NCBI RefSeq assembly: GCF_003352085.1
Contig: NZ_CP025804.1
Coordinates: forward strand, 1 to 64,000
Reading direction: 5' to 3'
Length of the DNA stretch: 64,000 nt
From: Sulfitobacter sp. SK012
Lineage (GTDB): Bacteria; Pseudomonadota; Alphaproteobacteria; Rhodobacterales; Rhodobacteraceae
The notes under the pieces: model-generated
What the model was told of the DNA's origin: nothing
Database searches by the model: none
The model's input: only the letters and a program-made list of their open reading frames with translations
Shown here: in pieces, positions 20,520 through 28,278 of the stretch
Layout: each line of letters starts with the position of its first letter
Position numbering within the stretch: position 1 is the first letter of the stretch
Translations under genes and position numbers: made by a program

Positions 20520-20685
20520 ATGTCTGAAGAACAAAAACAAAATCCTTGGAAACTTAGACGTGATCCGTACCCCCCCCTCACCCCCTACGGAATATCGTGA
20601 CGTGGTGATGGGCATCATTGCGGTATTAATTATCCCCTCCGCGTTACTCGTGGCCTTCGTCGTTTTCTATTTAAACACTGCATAA
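20520..20685 (+). pseudogene. Small membrane protein interrupted at a C8 tract
   Basis: The ATG at 20520 follows TGAGGGATCATCTA. The frame reads MSEEQKQNPWKLRRDPYPPL and stops after 26 residues at 20598-20600. With one base fewer in the run of eight C (20570-20577), it would continue SPPTEYRDVVMGIIAVLIIP and SALLVAFVVFYLNTA to the TAA at 20683-20685, a 54-residue single-span membrane protein much like its neighbour. The gene is therefore either out of phase through a variable homopolymer, a true frameshift mutant, or a sequencing error. It is the third member of the unit starting at 20189. Confidence 0.55.
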
Positions 20686-21418
20686 ATTTGGTTCTGTCCC
20701 GATCAATTACCGGTCTTAGACGTGGTTTCGTCGTGGGTTGGCAAAAGCACATACCCCAGAGGCTCTTTGAGCAAGATCTATAGGAATCCAGACAACTCTG
20801 AGCAGATCAGAAGCCATGCTAACAAGTGGCGAACGCCCGGTAAGGGGCGTTATGTTATGCAGCCAAAAGTAGTGCGGGCGAGGCTTCGGGCCAATTATTA
20901 AGTGATGGGAGCGGGTTGGATTGGTCACTTCGAGTCATATCAACTGAATCCCGTGATTCACGAGGTTCTCGAGCAATAGAAATCTGCGATGTGCTGGCCA
21001 GGCTGGTTTCAAAGTACTTTATTCGCTTGGTGGTTGAAAAACACAGTGAGGGTGAGTGGACCGCGCGAGAACTCTGTGAGCGATTTGATGAGAATTTCGT
21101 CATTGGGAAGCGTGAAGTGATGAAATTCACAGAGGCCGCTTAACCAACCATGGTGTCCGAGTTGCGGGCTGCCCCGCCGTTCGCAGTAATCTGCCAAACT
21201 GGTGCTTCTGGCCCATTGCCGACCTTCGGTGGTAGCGAAGAGAAGCTCCGCTTACTCATTCAAGTTTGATGACGGGATGGCATTTTGAAGCAAAAAACCC
21301 TCATAGTTAAATAGGACGGGTGCTCACATTTTGCTTGATCGGGACACGAAAAACCTCAACTTAGAAGAAAGACATTCGCTTTGGGGAGTGTCAGATGAAA
21401 AAATTTGACAGGTGAAGC
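20686..21418. other. 733-bp region with one doubtful ORF
   Basis: A frame at 20916-21143 (75 codons from TTG, preceded by GGGAG) encodes a hydrophilic peptide ending KREVMKFTEAA; it has no recognisable family and is not called as a gene. A small hairpin AACGCCC-GGTAAG-GGGCGTT lies at 20832-20851 without a U-run. The rest (21144-21418) shows no coding potential. The following HdeD-like gene should have its promoter close to 21380-21410. Confidence 0.35.
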
Positions 21419-21979
21419 ATGGACAATATCCAGAATGAAAGCGCAACGGATGGCAGGTTTGCAAAGGGACTGACTTGGCTGGGGATCGCCTTAATAGTTT
21501 TTGGCGTGCTCGCAGTTATTTTCCCGCTCGCGACGACGATTGCGGCCAAGGTTTTTATTGGCTGGCTCTTCATCGTCGCAGGTGGGTTTCAAATATGGCA
21601 ATCGTTTTCGACCCGTGAATGGGGAGGATTCCTGTGGAACCTGCTGATTGGGCTTCTGTACTTGGTTGTTGGATGCTGGCTTGCCTTTGATCCGTTTTCC
21701 GGAATCATCGGACTTACGGTTCTCTTGGCCATCACTTTTATTGCGCAGGGCATTATGGAAGCGGTGATGGCAAATAATCTACGTCCCAAGACCGGCTGGG
21801 GATGGATGATGTTTTCTGGTCTTATTGGTATTTTGGCAGGCGTCTTGATCATCTCGGGCCTGCCCAGTACGGCGGTTTGGGCGGTCGGCCTAATGGTTGG
21901 GGTCAACATGATTTCATCTGGCTTTGCATTCTTTACGTTGGGATCAGCAGCCAAAGCATTGGGCGAGAAATCGAGCTAA
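21419..21979 (+). CDS. HdeD/DUF308 family membrane protein
   Basis: A 186-residue protein with six hydrophobic spans and the internal repetition typical of HdeD-type (DUF308) proteins: LTWLGIALIVFGVLAVIFPL near the start and a similar FSGLIGILAGVLIISGLP near the end, with VFIGWLFIVAGGFQIWQSF between. HdeD of E. coli contributes to acid resistance at high cell density; most relatives are uncharacterised. The ATG at 21419 follows GACAGGTGAAGC. It stands alone. Assignment to family is firm, function is not. Confidence 0.85.
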   Translation: MDNIQNESATDGRFAKGLTWLGIALIVFGVLAVIFPLATTIAAKVFIGWLFIVAGGFQIWQSFSTREWGGFLWNLLIGLLYLVVGCWLAFDPFSGIIGLTVLLAITFIAQGIMEAVMANNLRPKTGWGWMMFSGLIGILAGVLIISGLPSTAVWAVGLMVGVNMISSGFAFFTLGSAAKALGEKSS

Positions 21980-22680
21980 ATCCCTCGGCCAGACCTAAGT
22001 GTAAAATTCAGTGCTAAAAGAAAATCTGGCAAAGGAAGGCGCCTAGAAGGAGTATCTTCTTTTTGTCGGGGGACAGATATGATTTCGGTTGAATGAGCGA
22101 GTGCTTAGGTTGTCCGTAGAGATGCTTGTCCCCGCTCACCAAACCGGAAAGACTTCAACTCAAACACCAAGACAATGGTTAACGTCGCCGTCACTCTCGG
22201 CCTATAGCGGGCTTATTACACTTTGCAGCGAACGGTGGCTTGGAGCCCTTAGTCACCGATGCTACGGCCTGCACATTCCAACTAGAAGGGCGGAAACTTG
22301 CCATTCGATACGCGTGCGTACCAACCCTGCCGAAACATTTGAAGCCGACATTCGAGTAACCTCGAAAGGGGTTTTTCGTCGGCACTGCCGCAAGCCCGTT
22401 GTTAGCCCCTTTCGGACAAAAAATCCGACAGCAGAAATCGACGCAGTGGACGGAAGCCGAACAATGGCTACGACTAGCGCATCACCCCTAATTTCCCAGA
22501 GTTTAAGCTCGGGTAGTAACTCCTAGGATACCGCTGAACGTCTATGCCTAGTAAACGGCCTCAAAAGCATGGCCGTCGACAGCCGCAGGACCAAATGTTC
22601 TCTTCTTAGGCATCCTTCGGATTTTAACCTATTCAAAAACAACAATTTTCTCGCAGGACCCTACCAGAAAGGAAACCTTG
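21980..22680. other. 701-bp region without a supported gene
   Basis: A 145-codon frame at 22089-22526 has a low-complexity, unconserved-looking translation and no ribosome site, and is not called. A perfect 9-bp inverted repeat, CGAAAGGGG (22363-22371) with CCCCTTTCG (22406-22414), encloses 34 bases. The last 40 bases are AT-rich and carry the ribosome site GAAAGGAAA of the lipoprotein gene starting at 22681. Confidence 0.35.
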
Positions 22681-23214
22681 ATGAAATTGTCTTCCTTATT
22701 TGCCGTTCTTGGCCTTGCCCTACTAAACTCCGGATGTGGGTCTGACTTTTATAGCTATGGCCTTAAAGTTGGTTCGTCAGAAACCGTTCTGCCGCAAAAA
22801 GACGGGTCCTTTATTCCCGGAGACTATGAATTTAAGCCCGTTCTATTCATCTCAAACGACAAGAAATTTACCGTGTCGATCCGGCATCCTGTGCTTCCCG
22901 TAAGCAACTAAGAAAGTGCTATTGCCCAAGTTGCATTTTATCTCGTCAACCCTTGAAATAGAACTTTCCGAGTGAACTCTATTGAGTTCGCTCACCCAAA
23001 TTTAAATGACGAAGAAATTGTGCCAAAAGAAAGCTTCAAAATCGGGGAGAACTTTTATGTTCTCAAGTATGACAGTTCGCAGTTTTCAAGCAAAGTTTGA
23101 GAAATCGTGAAAATTGAATTCACTTACAATGGCAAGCGAGAAACGGTGGTGTTTAACGAAGTATTGTTATGGGTGCCACGCTATAGTAATGATGAGGTAC
23201 TAACATCTCGCTAG
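22681..23214 (+). pseudogene. Decayed lipoprotein gene
   Basis: Starts as a lipoprotein: MKLSSLFAVLGLALLNSGCG contains a signal peptide with the lipobox LNSGC, and the frame continues to HPVLPVSN and stops at 22909-22911. Downstream, another frame resumes with clear coding character (VNSIEFAHPNLNDEEIVPKE, SFKIGENFYVLKYDSSQFSS), is interrupted by one in-frame TGA at 23098-23100, and continues KIEFTYNGKRETVVFNEVLL to the TAG at 23212-23214. So a frameshift plus a nonsense mutation split what looks like a single gene of about 175 codons. The first part could still give a 76-residue lipoprotein. No family recognised. Confidence 0.6.
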
Positions 23215-23654
23215 CTGATTTACTATTTAGCAAACAGTGAAACTATGTGAAGCTGATCTCCCTCCCAGAACAGGTTTGACCAGCATTCGGTACTTTGGGT
23301 TCCTGCCGCAGTTTGCGACGCTTGGGAGAAAGATTGTTCAAAGGCACCTTAGGCCAATGAGCCAAGGTCCGGAACGTCCGCGACCAGATCATTGCACCAA
23401 TTGAAATGCTGCACGATGCGCCAATGGCTGGTCAGGTGAAGCTGCAATGCGGCGTCAGATCAACTGGTGAGAGTCCGTTGTGGGCCGCTTGCCAATGGCG
23501 AAGGACGGTATGATACAAGGGGCAATTGCAACTGCGCCGAGTCGATGGATTTGGCTTTTGCAAATAAATTAAAGATATGGGCAAAATATGCTTTAAGTTA
23601 GTTAAACAAGAAAGGATCTATCGTATCAATAAGTATGGCCCTAAGACACTATCA
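23215..23654. other. 440-bp region without a supported gene
   Basis: No convincing ORF or RNA fold. G+C content falls towards the right as the imported-looking DUF1415 gene is approached; the AT-rich stretch at 23555-23640 is probably the upstream DNA that came with that gene. An upstream extension of the DUF1415 frame to 23577 is possible but is not supported by the family. Confidence 0.35.
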
Positions 23655-24200
23655 ATGACTCATCAAGACGTAGTTAAAAACACCCGTCGATGGCTTGAAC
23701 AAATGGTAGTAGGATTAAATCTATGCCCATTTTCCCGTAAAGCCATAGCCCAAGACCAAGTGTATTATGCCATCTGTGATGCCACCAACGATGCACAACT
23801 AAAGCAGTTCTATGTGAGTGAATTGCAGCGCTTACTTGGGGCTAACGAAAATGACGTAGCCACTAGTTTGCTCATGTTTACCCAAGGTCTAGAAGAGTTC
23901 GACAACTACCTCGCCTTGCTCGATTGGTTTCAACAGCTATTGGAGAAGGCAGAACTTACAGAGCATGTGCAATTAGCATCTTTTCACCCTCGATATCAAT
24001 TTGAAGGTGTAGCTGCTAACGATCTCAGCCACTTCACTAATCGCTCACCCTATCCAACCATACATCTTCTGCGTCAAGATCAAATGACTAAAGCCCTCGC
24101 TTACGTTTTGAGCCCTGAGAAGATTTATATAGATAACATAAGAACATTGAATAAACTTGGTCGCCAGCAGGTCGAAGCACTCTGCCCCTGGGGTAAATAA
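23655..24200 (+). CDS. DUF1415 family protein, probably acquired from Gammaproteobacteria
   Basis: A 181-residue protein of the DUF1415 family. The conserved opening TRRWLEQMVVGLNLCPFSRK, the segment VQLASFHPRYQFEG, the motif NRSPYPTIHLLR and the ending NIRTLNKLGRQQVEALCPW are all present; function unknown. The frame is open from 23577, but the ATG at 23655 (MTHQDVVKNT) matches the family start. DUF1415 is known mainly from marine Gammaproteobacteria, and this gene is visibly AT-richer (many AAA, TTA, CAA codons) than all its neighbours. It ends seven bases before the frame of the damaged IS30 transposase. Transfer together with mobile DNA is likely. Confidence 0.85.
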   Translation: MTHQDVVKNTRRWLEQMVVGLNLCPFSRKAIAQDQVYYAICDATNDAQLKQFYVSELQRLLGANENDVATSLLMFTQGLEEFDNYLALLDWFQQLLEKAELTEHVQLASFHPRYQFEGVAANDLSHFTNRSPYPTIHLLRQDQMTKALAYVLSPEKIYIDNIRTLNKLGRQQVEALCPWGK

Positions 24201-24206
24201 AGAACG

Positions 24207-25496
24207 TTAGCATTGTCTTGTAACCGCTGTTAACCCAGCTACCGCTATCGCTCGTTTTGCAGTGGCAGCGAAAGTCCGCAACGACGAGCCGCACCGCAAC
24301 ATGCCATTATTGCGCCAATGTCCGCAATCCGCGGCGATCTCAACCGGTCGATGCAACGCACTCTGCGAACATCTCTGCTGGCGTTTGGTCTTGCGAGGTC
24401 GTTCGTTGAGTTGCCTTGCAATTGCAATTGCACTGAGTTTTGCTTGGGAATGAACGGATAGGTCCGTTCCGCGAGGCAAGTACTGCCTCAAAAGCCGGTT
24501 GGTGTTCTCGTTTGACCCGCGCTGCCATGGTGATTGTGGGTCGCAGAAGTAGACATCAACGTCGGTTGCCAACGTGAATCGCGGATGATCTGCCAGCTCT
24601 TTGCCACGATCCCACGTCAGCGACTTGTAGAGCTCGCGCGGCAGTTTCTGAGCCGATTTGATCAGCGCCGTGATGACACTCTGTGTGTCTTTGTTCGCGA
24701 CTTTGACCCGCATCACGTACCGAGAATGCCGTTCCACGAGTGTCGCGATATAACTGTTCTTTGATCCACCGATTAAGTCGCCCTCCCAGTGGCCCCGAAC
24801 AGCACGATCTTCGACGGACGCAGGCCTTTCGCTGATAGATACAGCGTCCTTGATCTGGCCATTTCCCTTTCGCTTCTGGCTGGCATGCTGTGAGCGCCGG
24901 ACAGTGCGTTTAGCCCGCAAGTGCTCCAGAAGTTCCTTCTTCAGGACACCGCGGGCCTGTATATATAGGCTTCTGTAAATCGTTTCGTGTGACACCTGTT
25001 TGTGCGCCTCTCCAGGGGATGCGCGTTTGAACCAACCAGCAACTTGTTCTGGCGACCACTTGCGCCGTAACTTTGCGGATACTGCGTGGGCCAACATCGG
25101 GTGACAAGCCAACTTGCACATCTTGGGGCGCAAAGCCCGATCCCATGCAGCTTGGTCTGATGCCGTTGCGCGATAGCACAACTTGCCCCCATTGCGTCGT
25201 ACCTCGCGGCGGATCGTTGAAGGCGCACGTCGCAACTGACGCGCAATTGCCCGGAGAGATTGCTTGGTGCTGAGCCCACGAGATATCTCTTCACGCTCAG
25301 CAAGGCTCAATGCAGAACGACCGCGTCTGCGATCAGGTGGACGTATTCCGCCCGTCGGTGAAATCACGGAAAATACCGACGATGAGTGGCGATCAAAAAC
25401 GCGCCCAATCGACCTCATCGACTCGCCACGCTGCCATCGATCCCAGATATCGGCACGCTGTTCGCCTGAATAATAGATCCTGCGACGATACTTCAT
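24207..25496 (-). CDS. IS30 family transposase, frameshifted near its C-terminus
   Basis: The transposase of the IS30 element. The N-terminal helix-turn-helix part (SLRAIARQLRRAPSTIRREV, about 80-99), SPEQVAGWFKR and the DDE core are intact: GHWEGDLIGG, LTWDRGKELADH and GSNENTNRLLRQYLPRG. After NERPRKT (about residue 373) the normal ending (QTPAEMFAECVASTG, stop at 24340-24342 inside the left terminal repeat) lies in another frame, so about 10 bases (1 modulo 3) seem deleted near 24385. Translation therefore runs out of the element into flanking DNA, giving 429 residues with an alien tail. Activity is doubtful because the catalytic residues are kept but the C-terminus is lost. Confidence 0.85.
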   Translation of the reverse strand: MKYRRRIYYSGEQRADIWDRWQRGESMRSIGRVFDRHSSSVFSVISPTGGIRPPDRRRGRSALSLAEREEISRGLSTKQSLRAIARQLRRAPSTIRREVRRNGGKLCYRATASDQAAWDRALRPKMCKLACHPMLAHAVSAKLRRKWSPEQVAGWFKRASPGEAHKQVSHETIYRSLYIQARGVLKKELLEHLRAKRTVRRSQHASQKRKGNGQIKDAVSISERPASVEDRAVRGHWEGDLIGGSKNSYIATLVERHSRYVMRVKVANKDTQSVITALIKSAQKLPRELYKSLTWDRGKELADHPRFTLATDVDVYFCDPQSPWQRGSNENTNRLLRQYLPRGTDLSVHSQAKLSAIAIARQLNERPRKTKRQQRCSQSALHRPVEIAADCGHWRNNGMLRCGSSLRTFAATAKRAIAVAGLTAVTRQC

Positions 25497-25556
25497 TCAA
25501 AACACTCCATCTCTTCCTAAAGATTAAAGTGTTGCGTCGATCAGTTGAGGCCACCG
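24331..25556. mobile_element. IS30-family insertion sequence
   Basis: An element of about 1.2 kb defined by imperfect terminal inverted repeats: CTCAACCGGTCGATGCAAC (24339-24357) on the left and, read inward from the right, CTCAACTGATCGACGCAAC (about 25532-25550). The exact outer ends (24331 and 25556) are estimates. The expected native stop codon of the transposase falls inside the left repeat, as usual for this family. No clear target duplication could be fixed because the ends are uncertain. Confidence 0.75.
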
Positions 25557-25685
25557 GGCAAAGCACCGGTCGTGTCTTTTGCGGTCAACAGGAGGTTCGT
25601 CGCGCAGTGCGGTCACTCATGACTCGCGCAGCGAATGCCGGCATTGAGTCCAAAGTGTCTGGAGCTGGCAGCGGGAAAGTTACCT

Positions 25686-25988
25686 CTAGCCAGAGCCTGT
25701 CTGCCTTTCAACAATCTTTAAAACGAACCAAATGACGCCTACAAGAATGAGCAATGACAGACCAATTGCAAACAATAGTTGCGCAACACGACCGAGGCGG
25801 GATTTAACGCCTCGAAGAAGATCATCGTTAACCCGGTTCCACATTTGCCCGTAGGGTAGCGAATGGTTTTCCTTTATTCTTCGGAAAGAAAGATTGGGCC
25901 ATGCAATTGCAAAAAAGAAGCAGACAAATCCGACCCAAGTCGTGTGAAAACCTAGTAGTAACCCAAGTTGGATGATTGCATGGCTCAT
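25686..25988 (-). CDS. Two-span small membrane protein, unknown
   Basis: A 100-residue protein with an N-terminal hydrophobic span (IIQLGLLLGFHTTWVGFVCF), a basic loop (NLSFRRIKENHSLPYGQMW) and a second span (LLFAIGLSLLILVGVIWFVL). It has coding character and an ATG start at 25988, but no family is recognised. It lies between the IS30 element and a decayed gene, with no evident partner. A real but uncharacterised gene is more likely than chance. Confidence 0.5.
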   Translation of the reverse strand: MSHAIIQLGLLLGFHTTWVGFVCFFFAIAWPNLSFRRIKENHSLPYGQMWNRVNDDLLRGVKSRLGRVAQLLFAIGLSLLILVGVIWFVLKIVERQTGSG

Positions 25989-26159
25989 TCTTACTCTTCG
26001 GTTCTAATATGCAAGATAGCTTTGCCGATAGGCACTTATCCTAAGCTATCGCAATTTATACCTCAATGTCTTCGTCGTCCGCATAGCAGTCCTTGGAGGC
26101 GGACTTAGCGAATGTCCGGACTCCACCCAAAGTACCGATTTCTGCACTTTAGCGTGTCA

Positions 26160-26420
26160 GCTGTACTGAGCATGGAGGCGACATCGCGGTGTATCTTGAC
26201 CGGATGCCTTATCGGGATCGTGCCCTTCCTGGTGGCGGATATGCTGGATTCAAATAGCGGCGACTGCCAGACGGGTGATGACTGGACGTCGATCACCGTG
26301 ACCAACGGTAAGCTGGTGACCGCCAAAACCCGGCTACTTCCGAACTGGCGGCACATAAATTGCTAGCGTTGCCTGAGCATACGGATGGGGACAGCCACAA
26401 TCGCTGTCCCCGCCTTACCT
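26160..26420 (+). pseudogene. Remnant of a DJ-1/PfpI (type 1 glutamine amidotransferase) gene
   Basis: Only the C-terminal end of a DJ-1/PfpI-type protein is recognisable. One frame reads IVPFLVADMLDSNSG and GDDWTSITVTNGKLVT, the usual family ending before the last motif; a frameshift near 26325 then moves to a second frame that reads QNPATSELAAHKLLALPEHT, matching the family's GQNPASSE motif. The N-terminal two thirds, including the nucleophile cysteine, are absent. The boundaries are approximate. The fragment is followed by a perfect hairpin at 26387-26411. Confidence 0.55.
26387..26411 (+). terminator. Perfect 9-bp hairpin
   Basis: GGGGACAGC (26387-26395) pairs perfectly with GCTGTCCCC (26403-26411) across a 7-base loop. 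It lies at the end of the DJ-1-like remnant and was probably its transcription terminator, although the following bases (GCCTTACC) do not form a proper U-run. Confidence 0.45.
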
Positions 26421-26645
26421 AAAACCAAGCTGAACCAGTACCAGCTGGTGCCGGTAGGATCACTTTTTTGGAAAGGCTGAGTTGGATCATTGCATCCAAA
26501 AGTGCAGTTTTTGATTTAGTGAATATGTATTTAGGGCGAACAAAGAAAGCCCGCTCCGCTCAAACCAAAGTGAATTGACGGGAATGTAGCGATACACGCG
26601 TCCCTACATATTTTGGTTCGTGTGGTAAATGATGCTGCCGATTAT

Positions 26646-26728
26646 GTCCTTAGAGCCTCCCGACTATGTTTGGGAGAGCACCGCTAGCGGTGTCATCCGA
26701 GCATAACAGCCCACTTCCCTCTAAGGAC
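26646..26728 (+). ncRNA. Candidate structured RNA (multi-stem junction)
   Basis: A compact fold: GTCCTTAGAG (26646-26655) pairs perfectly over ten bases with CTCTAAGGAC (26719-26728); enclosed are a CTCCC/GGGAG stem (26657-26661 with 26672-26676) and a perfect palindromic hairpin CACCGCTAGCGGTG (26679-26692). An intrinsic terminator on the plus strand follows 4 bases later (26733-26760). No ORF overlaps it. The combination of nested perfect stems plus terminator suggests a small RNA, although no clean promoter is seen upstream. It could alternatively be a degenerate repeat. Confidence 0.45.
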
Positions 26729-26732
26729 TACA

Positions 26733-26760
26733 GGGAGCGCGCCTCAAAGCGCACCCTTTT
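26733..26760 (+). terminator. Intrinsic terminator after the candidate RNA
   Basis: GGGAGCGC (26733-26740) pairs with GCGCACCC (26749-26756), with one A-A mismatch and an 8-base loop, and TTTT follows. The direction of the U-run is plus strand. Because hemY ends on the minus strand at 26766, the same hairpin may also serve the opposite strand. Confidence 0.6.
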
Positions 26761-26765
26761 GCTGG

Positions 26766-28268
26766 CTATTTCGCTGCTTTTTCAAGCTCTTCCCCAACGG
26801 TATCGGGGGTATCTTCAGATAAAATCTCAGCGTCTTCGATCACCACAGTACCATCAACAGCCTCTGGCGCGTCAGCGCCACTACTGTCCTCAATTGCGCC
26901 AACAATTAAGGGCAGCATTTGGACGCCACCGGGCATCGCAACCTCAGAGAGCGGTGGTGATTTCCATGCAAGTGTATCAAAGCTCTTGCAGTTTTCGCAG
27001 ATCGGCTTCCAGTCTGCATGAATGTGATGGCAGTTATCACAAATCCACTGAGGGCCACGTGAGACGCTTAGCGCGCGCGCAAGCCAACCTTTGACCACAG
27101 TATCTGAAGCACCCTCGCCCCGCTCAATGGCAGCCATCAACGTAACTGAACGAGCAGTCGGATCCGTTTCAACCAAATCGCCCAACGCGCGGCGCGCCTC
27201 TGGGAAATCTTCATTCGCAATATGCAATTCTGACAGCACCATACGCGATTCAGCATGATCAGACTTGCTGCGGGTCAGCGCCACAAAGCGCTTGATCCGC
27301 TTGGGTGGTGTCTCATCGGGTTCTATAGCTGCAAAAGCCGCAGCAAGATCAGGGTGTGGCTGCGCTTCCCAAGCTTTCTTCAGGACGCGGGTGGCATAGC
27401 GCGGCTTGCTTTGTTCGATATAACTTTGAGCCGCCATAACAGCGGCGGGGATTAGATCAGGCGACAGACGGTTCGCCTCAATCGCCGCTTCGCGCGCCTC
27501 GATGCTATTGCCATCGGCGATCACATCTTTTGCTTCGGATAACGCCAACACGGCATCACGGCGTTTGTGGACATCGCGGGGTAAATGACCATTTTTCAGC
27601 TTAGCGCTCAATGTCTGACGTGCACCTGACCAGTCTTCCTTGGCCGCCTGAAGCTGCAAAAGAACATCACCCGTCTCTTCGTGCTTGGGCTTGAGTGCAA
27701 AGGCCTTCTTTGCCAATTCAAGGCCCGTTTCGGTGTCTCCATCCGCCAGCTTTTGTTTCATGATCCCGCGCACACCAACAAATCGGGTCTGCTCGTTTTC
27801 GACGAGCTTGCGATATGTTTCCTCTGCCTTGCGGCGGTCACCAGCCAACTCCGCAGCCTGAGCTGTTAGCAGGTTGGTCAATTCCGGCTTGTTTAGGTAT
27901 TTGTCAGCCTTTGCAGCTTTGGCCATGGCCACACGGCCTTCGCCGCTCGCAAGCGCCATTAGCCCCTCTGAAAGAGCTTCAAAACCTTTGCGTTCGCGGT
28001 TGCGGTCAAAATACCGCGATAGGGCCGTTTCATCGCCGTTTAGGAATTTCCAGAGTGCCACGAGAAGCGAAAACAGCTTGAGCAATACCCAGACTGTGAA
28101 CATGAGCGCGACGACAGCAAGCACTGTTTCAAGCGGACCAAGGCTAAATTCAGTGCCCATAACCGTTAGCTGCATGCCACCCGAACTCTCGAGCAAGAAA
28201 CCAGCACCCCACGCAACGACCGCGATTACGCCAACAAACACAACAATTTTAATCAATGACCAAAGCAT
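26766..28268 (-). CDS. hemY: HemY-type inner-membrane TPR protein with zinc ribbon
   Basis: A 500-residue protein of the proteobacterial HemY family, which is linked to haem biosynthesis by gene order but whose role is unclear. Two N-terminal membrane spans (about 3-25 and 46-70), the HemY_N segment, and TPR-like helices through most of the remaining chain. A short cysteine cluster near the end, CDNCHHIHADWKPICENC, forms a rubredoxin-type zinc ribbon, as in LapB-like adaptor proteins. The acidic C-terminal tail is typical of Rhodobacterales. It follows the mitofilin-like gene and hemD on the same strand, a unit shared across this family. Confidence 0.9.
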   Translation of the reverse strand: MLWSLIKIVVFVGVIAVVAWGAGFLLESSGGMQLTVMGTEFSLGPLETVLAVVALMFTVWVLLKLFSLLVALWKFLNGDETALSRYFDRNRERKGFEALSEGLMALASGEGRVAMAKAAKADKYLNKPELTNLLTAQAAELAGDRRKAEETYRKLVENEQTRFVGVRGIMKQKLADGDTETGLELAKKAFALKPKHEETGDVLLQLQAAKEDWSGARQTLSAKLKNGHLPRDVHKRRDAVLALSEAKDVIADGNSIEAREAAIEANRLSPDLIPAAVMAAQSYIEQSKPRYATRVLKKAWEAQPHPDLAAAFAAIEPDETPPKRIKRFVALTRSKSDHAESRMVLSELHIANEDFPEARRALGDLVETDPTARSVTLMAAIERGEGASDTVVKGWLARALSVSRGPQWICDNCHHIHADWKPICENCKSFDTLAWKSPPLSEVAMPGGVQMLPLIVGAIEDSSGADAPEAVDGTVVIEDAEILSEDTPDTVGEELEKAAK

Positions 28269-28278
28269 AATAAGTTCC

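Noticed and set aside
20916..21143. 75-codon ORF
   Set aside because: Starts with TTG, has no family and no partner; a ribosome-like GGGAG is not enough.
22089..22526. 145-codon ORF
   Set aside because: Low-complexity composition, no ribosome site and no recognisable motif.
26112..26366. 84-codon ORF as an intact gene
   Set aside because: Its translation is the frame-shifted end of a DJ-1/PfpI protein; recorded as a pseudogene instead.
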